A stretch of DNA of 64,000 bases, from contig NZ_MVJN01000013.1 in NCBI RefSeq assembly GCF_003265995.1, positions 1 through 64,000 on the forward strand. Reading direction: 5' to 3'. A program made the position numbers and the translations under genes. The notes under the pieces are model-generated. The model was not told the origin of the DNA and made no database searches. It was given only the letters and a program-made list of their open reading frames with translations. Every line of letters begins with the position of its first letter. Within the stretch, counting starts at the first letter, position 1. The stretch comes from Legionella quinlivanii (GTDB taxonomy: Bacteria > Pseudomonadota > Gammaproteobacteria > Legionellales > Legionellaceae). Below are positions 60,527 through 64,000 of this stretch, piece by piece.

Positions 60527-60781
60527 TCAGAATACACCTATTTTAGGTGATGCTTACAAACTGATTGAAATTTGCACTCTATTTTGAATTTTATTTTAAG
60601 TTCAGTGCGTTGTCAGTGTAGCGTATCCAAGATATTGGCTATAACTAATGAATTAGTCGAGGAAAATTTACTGTCGATACATAGACTGATAGCATTAATC
60701 GTTCTGCTTAATAGTGAGGCAAAAGGAATTACCGATCGGAAGACGACTTGAATAGCTCAATTTATTATCTATATCCAATTT

Positions 60782-60843
60782 TGTCTGCATGCAGACATTA
60801 TTCTTGGATGCTATATAATTGTGTCTGCGCGCAGACACAATTA
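60782..60843. promoter_or_regulatory. Paired perfect palindromes over the promoter of the yhcG-like gene
   Basis: The first is TGTCTGCATGCAGACA (60782-60797). The second is a 28-bp perfect palindrome at 60816-60843 with the core TGTCTGCGCGCAGACA. Their centres are 40 bp apart, nearly four DNA turns. The second covers the right part of TATAAT (60814-60819), and the first covers the -35 place. They look like operators of one dimeric repressor. The remainder of the gap from 60527 shows nothing else. Confidence 0.7.
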
Positions 60844-60855
60844 AGAGGTAAAAAA

Positions 60856-61479
60856 TTGGATAAAGAATTGTCCCACATAAATGAAGATCAATTATATTCT
60901 GATGTGAGCCAATTGATTGAGATCACCCGGCAAAAAACGTTACATGAAGTGAATAGGGCAGGGGTCTTACTGTATTGGCATATAGGCCGCCGGATAAATC
61001 GCGATATATTAAAATGCAGTAGAGCGGAGTATGGCGCGAACATTATAAAAACTCTGGCAGAAAAATTACAAACAGCATTTGGAAGAGGATTTGGGGTTCG
61101 AGTTATACATCGATGCGTACAATTTGAAAGATTTTTTTCAGATGAGAAAATAGTTTTATCGTTAAGCGAGCATCTCAAATGGACTCATTTTGTCTCTTTG
61201 TTAAACATAACCAATCAGCTTAAAAGAGAGTTTTATGCCGAAATGTGCCGTGTTGAAAAATGGAGCACAAGGGAATTAGCAAATAGAATTGATGAGATGT
61301 TATTTGAGAGAACGGCTATTGCTAAGAAACCTGAGGAGATAATTGAAAAGGAAATTTTGAAATTAAGGGAAACGCATGTGCCGGATACAGATTTTATCAT
61401 TCAGGACCCTTACATATTTTCTTATTTGAATGCGGAAGTATTAAAAGACGAGAAAACACTAGAAGATGCTATCTTAAGT
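60856..61479 (+). pseudogene. 5' part of a YhcG/DUF1016-type nuclease gene, split by an IS
   Basis: The TTG at 60856, with AGAGG upstream, gives LDKELSHINEDQLYSDVSQL as start. The frame continues with the DUF1016 N-terminal domain (VNRAGVLLYWHIGRRINRDI, FGVRVIHRCVQFERFF, LSEHLKWTHFVSLLNI) and reaches the linker VPDTDFIIQDPYIFSYLNAE. A frame open to 60748 would include the operators and is rejected. At 61479 an IS3-family element interrupts it. The open frame then runs into IS sequence and stops at 61545. The rest of the gene is at 62842-63270. YhcG proteins carry a C-terminal PDDEXK nuclease and are often linked to defence and restriction loci. Confidence 0.85.
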
Positions 61480-61612
61480 TGTAATGGTCAAGTAAATTCG
61501 GACACTTATTTAAACAACTTACTAAACAAAATTCATCCCTGCTGACGCACCACTTCCGCGGTTTGTCGACTCCTCAATCCCGCGCAGTCACAGCGCTCCT
61601 GATTGAGCAGTT

Positions 61613-62416
61613 TCAAGCGATTCTCTGATAAAACTCCTGTTCAAACGCTAACGGTGTTTTATAGCCTAAAGTTGAATGAAGCCGTCTACCATTATAAAAG
61701 GCAAGATAGTCAATCACGGCAAGCTTGGCACAGGCTTTAGTAGCGAATCGATGGTAATTCAAGGATTCATATTTGATGCTGCGAAAAAAACGCTCTGTAG
61801 GGGAGTTATCCCAACAATTGCCTTTGCGACTCATACTCTGCTGCATATTCATTAATTTCAATAGCTCCCGGTACTCATAACTCGCATATTGACTGCCGCG
61901 ATCTGAGTGGTGCAGTAATCCTGGAGAGGGTTTTTTGCGCCAAAACGCCATCCGCAGAGCTTTGGAGCTCAAAGATGTGCGCATATGGACATCGACTGCC
62001 CAACCGATGATTTGGCGTGAATACAGGTCCATAACGACTGCAATATACATCCAGCCCTCCAAAGTCCATACATAACTAATATCCGTGGTCCAAGCCTGAT
62101 TCGGAGCAGTCACCTTAAATTGGCGATTCAAAAGGTTAGGGGCCAGTTCGAACCCATGCCGACTATCCGTCGTTTGTTTGAACCGCTTTGGATAACGTAC
62201 AGTTAGCCGCAGCTTTTCCATTATCCGACGAACTTTGTAACGCCCCACGGGAAATCCCTGGGCAGTTAATTCCTTGGCTAGTCGTCTGGAACCATATGTA
62301 TTTTTACTGTCTCCAAAGAGTGCTTTCAATTTAGCCTCAAGCATTGTGTCTTGTGGTTTGGGATGGTGGCCCTTAGAGTACCAGCGATAATAAGCACTTC
62401 GGCTAACTTGCATCAT
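61613..62416 (-). CDS. IS3-family transposase OrfB (DDE integrase domain)
   Basis: From the ATG at 62416 the protein has 267 residues, with an HTH_21 part (RSAYYRWYSKGHHP) and an rve integrase core. The DDE residues are in WTTDISYVWTLEGWMYIAVV (first Asp), HHSDRGSQYAS (second Asp) and SPTERFFRSIK (Glu). In the cell it is probably made mainly as the OrfAB fusion through -1 frameshifting, because the OrfB frame is open further upstream to the slippery site. It catalyses cut and joining of the IS ends. Confidence 0.95.
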   Translation of the reverse strand: MMQVSRSAYYRWYSKGHHPKPQDTMLEAKLKALFGDSKNTYGSRRLAKELTAQGFPVGRYKVRRIMEKLRLTVRYPKRFKQTTDSRHGFELAPNLLNRQFKVTAPNQAWTTDISYVWTLEGWMYIAVVMDLYSRQIIGWAVDVHMRTSLSSKALRMAFWRKKPSPGLLHHSDRGSQYASYEYRELLKLMNMQQSMSRKGNCWDNSPTERFFRSIKYESLNYHRFATKACAKLAVIDYLAFYNGRRLHSTLGYKTPLAFEQEFYQRIA

Positions 62417-62472
62417 TTTGCATAACAGTTTAATCGAATAGGCTTTCTCTTGCTCTTTGATAAATTCATATT

Positions 62473-62778
62473 TTATTTCTGTTCTTGAGCAAAGAAAGCG
62501 GCGGCCTTTTTTAAAATTTCTCTCTCCATTCTGAGCTTGTTATTTTCTTTTCTGAGGCGTAACAACTCTTCGCGTTCGTTTAAGCTCAGCTGAGAGCCTG
62601 AGGTACTAGCCCCTTTCTTTTCAGCCCCTTTTTCCATACTAACCCATTTCCTTAGGGCACTAATCGAAACACCTAAACTTGTGGCTGCTTCTGGAATGCT
62701 ATAGCCTTTTGATAGCACCAATTGAACAGCATCCTGTTTGAATTCTAAACTAAAATACGGCCTCTTTCTTTGATTCAT
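62473..62778 (-). CDS. IS3-family OrfA (helix-turn-helix)
   Basis: The 101-residue protein has an HTH_Tnp_1 domain (FSLEFKQDAVQLVLSKGYSI then EAATSLGVSISALRKWV) and a C-terminal leucine zipper (LLRLRKENNKLRMEREILKK). It binds the IS ends, and alone it commonly represses transposition. The A AAA AAG heptamer is at codons for LKK near the end, and -1 slippage there gives OrfAB. An ATG with AGGAG-like spacing begins it. Confidence 0.95.
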   Translation of the reverse strand: MNQRKRPYFSLEFKQDAVQLVLSKGYSIPEAATSLGVSISALRKWVSMEKGAEKKGASTSGSQLSLNEREELLRLRKENNKLRMEREILKKAAAFFAQEQK

Positions 62779-62841
62779 TACTTCACTCCTATTGGTTATA
62801 TTTTAACCTATAAAAGTGTCCAGGCATATTAGACCACTACA

Positions 62842-63270
62842 AGTGATATAGAAGAATTCTTATTAAGCATGGGAAAAGGATTTACCTTTCAAGAACGCCA
62901 GAAAGTAATTGAAATAGATGGGGATTTTTTCAAAATAGATTTATTGATGTTTCACAGAAAATTGCGATGTATGATAGCAATTGAATTAAAAAAAGGTAAA
63001 TTTAAAGCTGCAGATAAAGGACAAATTGAATTATATTTACGGTGGCTTGAAAAGCATGAAATGCAGCCAGGAGAAAATCCTCCTATTGGAATTGTGCTTT
63101 GCTCAGAAAAATCTGATGAGAGGGTTGAATTATTACAATTAGAGAAGAGTGGTATTAGAGTTTCTCAATTTATTACAGAACTACCCCCAAAAGAAATATT
63201 TCAAAAAAGATTACATGATGCTATTGAGCGTGCTAGAGAAAAAGAAACAAGTCAAAAGTTGTTAGATTAA
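62842..63270 (+). pseudogene. 3' part of the YhcG/DUF1016-type nuclease gene
   Basis: Starting directly at the IS end, the frame reads SDIEEFLLSMGKGFTFQERQ and then KVIEIDGDFFKIDLLMFHRK followed by MIAIELKKGKFKAADKGQIE. These are the PDDEXK nuclease blocks of YhcG (Asp, then E-x-K). It ends in REKETSQKLLD. Joining 61479 to 62845 (one copy of AGT) restores a single frame ...DAILSDIEEFLL..., so the gene was intact until a recent insertion. An internal ATG at 62869 could make the nuclease domain alone, but without a ribosome site that I can see. Confidence 0.9.
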
Positions 63271-63330
63271 GATTAAATTTATTAATCTCTGCTATACCTA
63301 ATTTGAATTCTCAAAGCAACAGGGCCACAA

Positions 63331-63355
63331 TGTACCCTCTTAATAAGAGGGTACA
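63331..63355. terminator. 25-bp perfect palindrome after the yhcG-like gene
   Basis: TGTACCCTCTTA (63331-63342), a central A, and TAAGAGGGTACA (63344-63355) are exact inverted arms. It lies 60 bp after the gene's stop. As RNA it forms a strong stem, but no T run follows, so it could be a terminator, an RNA-stabilising hairpin or an operator. Confidence 0.45.
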
Positions 63356-63486
63356 TCAAATGCTTTGGAATGATAAATTGAAACTATCGACGCACATCAA
63401 AATTATTTGTTAATATCTAACTAAATTGGACAATTTATTGCTCATCGTGTTAAAATTCAAACCTTGATTTTGCAGGTGAGTATTTT

Positions 63487-63810
63487 TTGATGAAAAAATT
63501 GGTGTTAATTCTATTGGCTAGTTATTTGCTCCCTTTTTCTTCATCTTACGCAGAAAAAATTATTTGCCCTCAATCAATCACATGTAACTATGAAGAGGGA
63601 TCCTGTGATATTTCTAGTGATTGGTTCTATGTCAATGCCACTATTCCCGAAATAGAGTTACCAGGAGACCCTATCCCACTAGCAGTTATAGGTGCAAGTG
63701 CTAATCCTGATAGCTCCTTAGGATATCGTTTTCCTCCAAGTAGAAATTTCTATACTTTACGATGTACATATCTATATGGTAAAGGAGCAAATATTATTCT
63801 TTCCAGATAG
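63487..63810 (+). CDS. Secreted hypothetical protein, C-terminus probably cut by a Tn3-family insertion
   Basis: The protein has a signal peptide (LVLILLASYLLPFSSSYA) and a short mature part with cysteines in IICPQSITCNYEEGSCDI and LRCTYLYG, in the manner of small exported Legionella proteins related to DUF3757; that family link is tentative. Codons run to 107 residues. The stop TAG at 63808-63810 takes its G from the first base of the transposon's terminal repeat, so the frame probably continued further before insertion. AGGTGAG precedes the ATG. Confidence 0.6.
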   Translation: MMKKLVLILLASYLLPFSSSYAEKIICPQSITCNYEEGSCDISSDWFYVNATIPEIELPGDPIPLAVIGASANPDSSLGYRFPPSRNFYTLRCTYLYGKGANIILSR

Positions 63811-63847
63811 GGGTCGTCTCAGAAAACGGAAAATAAAGCACGCTAAG
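63810..63847 (-). repeat. 38-bp terminal inverted repeat of a Tn3-family transposon
   Basis: The sequence begins GGGGTCGTCTCAGAAAACGG at 63810 and ends in GCACGCTAAG at 63847. This is the typical 38-bp Tn21-subgroup terminal repeat, with the conserved outer GGGG and inner ACGCTAAG. The other end and the target duplication lie outside the window. Confidence 0.9.
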
Positions 63848-64000
63848 CCGGTGGCAGCGGTCGCAATGGCCTGAACTTCCCCGCACCGACCTTGGCACTG
63901 CTGCGCCATAGGTAATCGCCGGTCAAGTTGATATGCTCCCACCCCAGCGGTGACAGATATTGCAGCAACGTGTCGTCCAGCGCCTTGCCGTGGGCACGCA
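63843..64000 (-). CDS. tnpA: Tn3-family transposase TnpA, C-terminal fragment (runs off the window)
   Basis: On the minus strand the last 51 or so codons read [20 protein letters not shown] and end [11 protein letters not shown] with a stop at 63845-63843. The [15 protein letters not shown] block is the classic C-terminus of Tn21/Tn501-type transposases. The gene continues beyond 64000. The local G+C is much higher than in neighbouring genes, which shows recent arrival from another background. The cargo of the transposon is not visible here. Confidence 0.92.
   Translation of the reverse strand, partial: RAHGKALDDTLLQYLSPLGWEHINLTGDYLWRSSAKVGAGKFRPLRPLPPA

Larger units (their letters stand above)
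61480..62841 (-). mobile_element. Intact IS3-family insertion sequence (1362 bp)
   Basis: The ends are TGTAATGGTC and GACCACTACA, inverted repeats with one mismatch. The target duplication AGT is at 61477-61479 and 62842-62844. It carries OrfA and OrfB on the minus strand. A slippery heptamer A AAA AAG (complement of 62506-62512) near the end of OrfA allows a -1 shift into the OrfB frame, producing an OrfAB fusion transposase. A deleted copy of the same element lies at 362-1277. Confidence 0.95.

Noticed and set aside
60748..60855. Extended start of the yhcG-like gene
   Set aside because: This stretch contains two palindromic operators and the -10 box; the TTG at 60856 has AGAGG before it.
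1..64000. CRISPR arrays, tRNA or rRNA genes, integrase and attachment sites
   Set aside because: No regular spaced repeats, cloverleaf sequences, ribosomal RNA or recombinase gene could be found by eye. An attachment site without the matching end cannot be judged.

Overview
This window looks like part of a large, low-to-moderate G+C conjugative element of a Legionella-type gammaproteobacterium, probably a plasmid and possibly an integrative conjugative element. The host assignment is an inference. It rests on a CsrA paralogue placed directly before an F-type tra operon, the style of the LuxR, TraI and replication-like proteins, and pilins of gammaproteobacterial PilA type. ParA, ParB and clustered DnaA boxes favour a plasmid. 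No tRNA, rRNA, CRISPR array or integrase was found.

Layout. At 0.1-6.6 kb there is an outer-membrane-protein remnant cut by an internally deleted IS3-family copy, then a LysR regulator, two type IV pilin genes, a small PAS-like protein, a membrane diguanylate cyclase and a sugar-nucleotide epimerase. At 6.9-11.5 kb lies a DNA-damage and nuclease module: a UmuD-like protease with an extra N-terminal putative DNA-binding region, a divergent UmuC, an SRAP/HMCES protein, a decayed LigD-type phosphoesterase, an EndA-type nuclease, and a strong promoter-hairpin unit that may be a small RNA. At 11.6-16.5 kb are DnaA boxes, a cyclodipeptide-synthase-like protein, a five-part hybrid histidine kinase and a replication-like winged-helix protein. 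ParA and ParB follow at 17-19 kb.

At 19.6-27 kb is a distinctly AT-rich cargo island and the most interesting part of the window. A divergent MoeB/ThiF-rhodanese gene faces a six-gene operon encoding a multispan transporter, an ATP-grasp ligase, a 38-residue all-acidic peptide, a ThiS/MoaD-like sulfur carrier ending in Gly-Gly, a YcaO and a TfuA. A large unrecognised protein lies convergent to it. YcaO plus TfuA is the known pair for backbone thioamide formation, and the carrier with its E1-rhodanese would supply sulfur. I read this as a thioamide-forming natural-product (probably RiPP) pathway with its own sulfur relay. The small peptide, linked by a TAATG overlap to the carrier gene, is the candidate precursor.

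At 27.3-29.9 kb are regulators: a second replication-like wHTH protein, a LuxR-type protein, a thioesterase and a CsrA paralogue. From 30 to 55.4 kb runs an almost gap-free F-type transfer operon (TraT, A, L, E, K, B, V, C, TrbI, TraW, U, TrbC, TraN, F, TrbB, TraH, G, a TraS-position membrane protein, TraD and TraI). A near-consensus CsrA site covers the first Shine-Dalgarno. TraI is a 1976-residue relaxase-helicase with a C-terminal TOPRIM region. A ribbon-helix-helix gene and an oriT candidate follow at 55.4-56.05 kb, oriented so that the tra genes would enter last.

The probable leading region (56-63.3 kb) holds small hypothetical genes, a DUF932 gene whose leader is duplicated in inverted orientation, a HigBA-like toxin-antitoxin pair, and a YhcG-type nuclease gene split by an intact IS3-family element. 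The window ends in a Tn3-family transposon whose terminal repeat supplies the last base of the stop codon of the gene before it.
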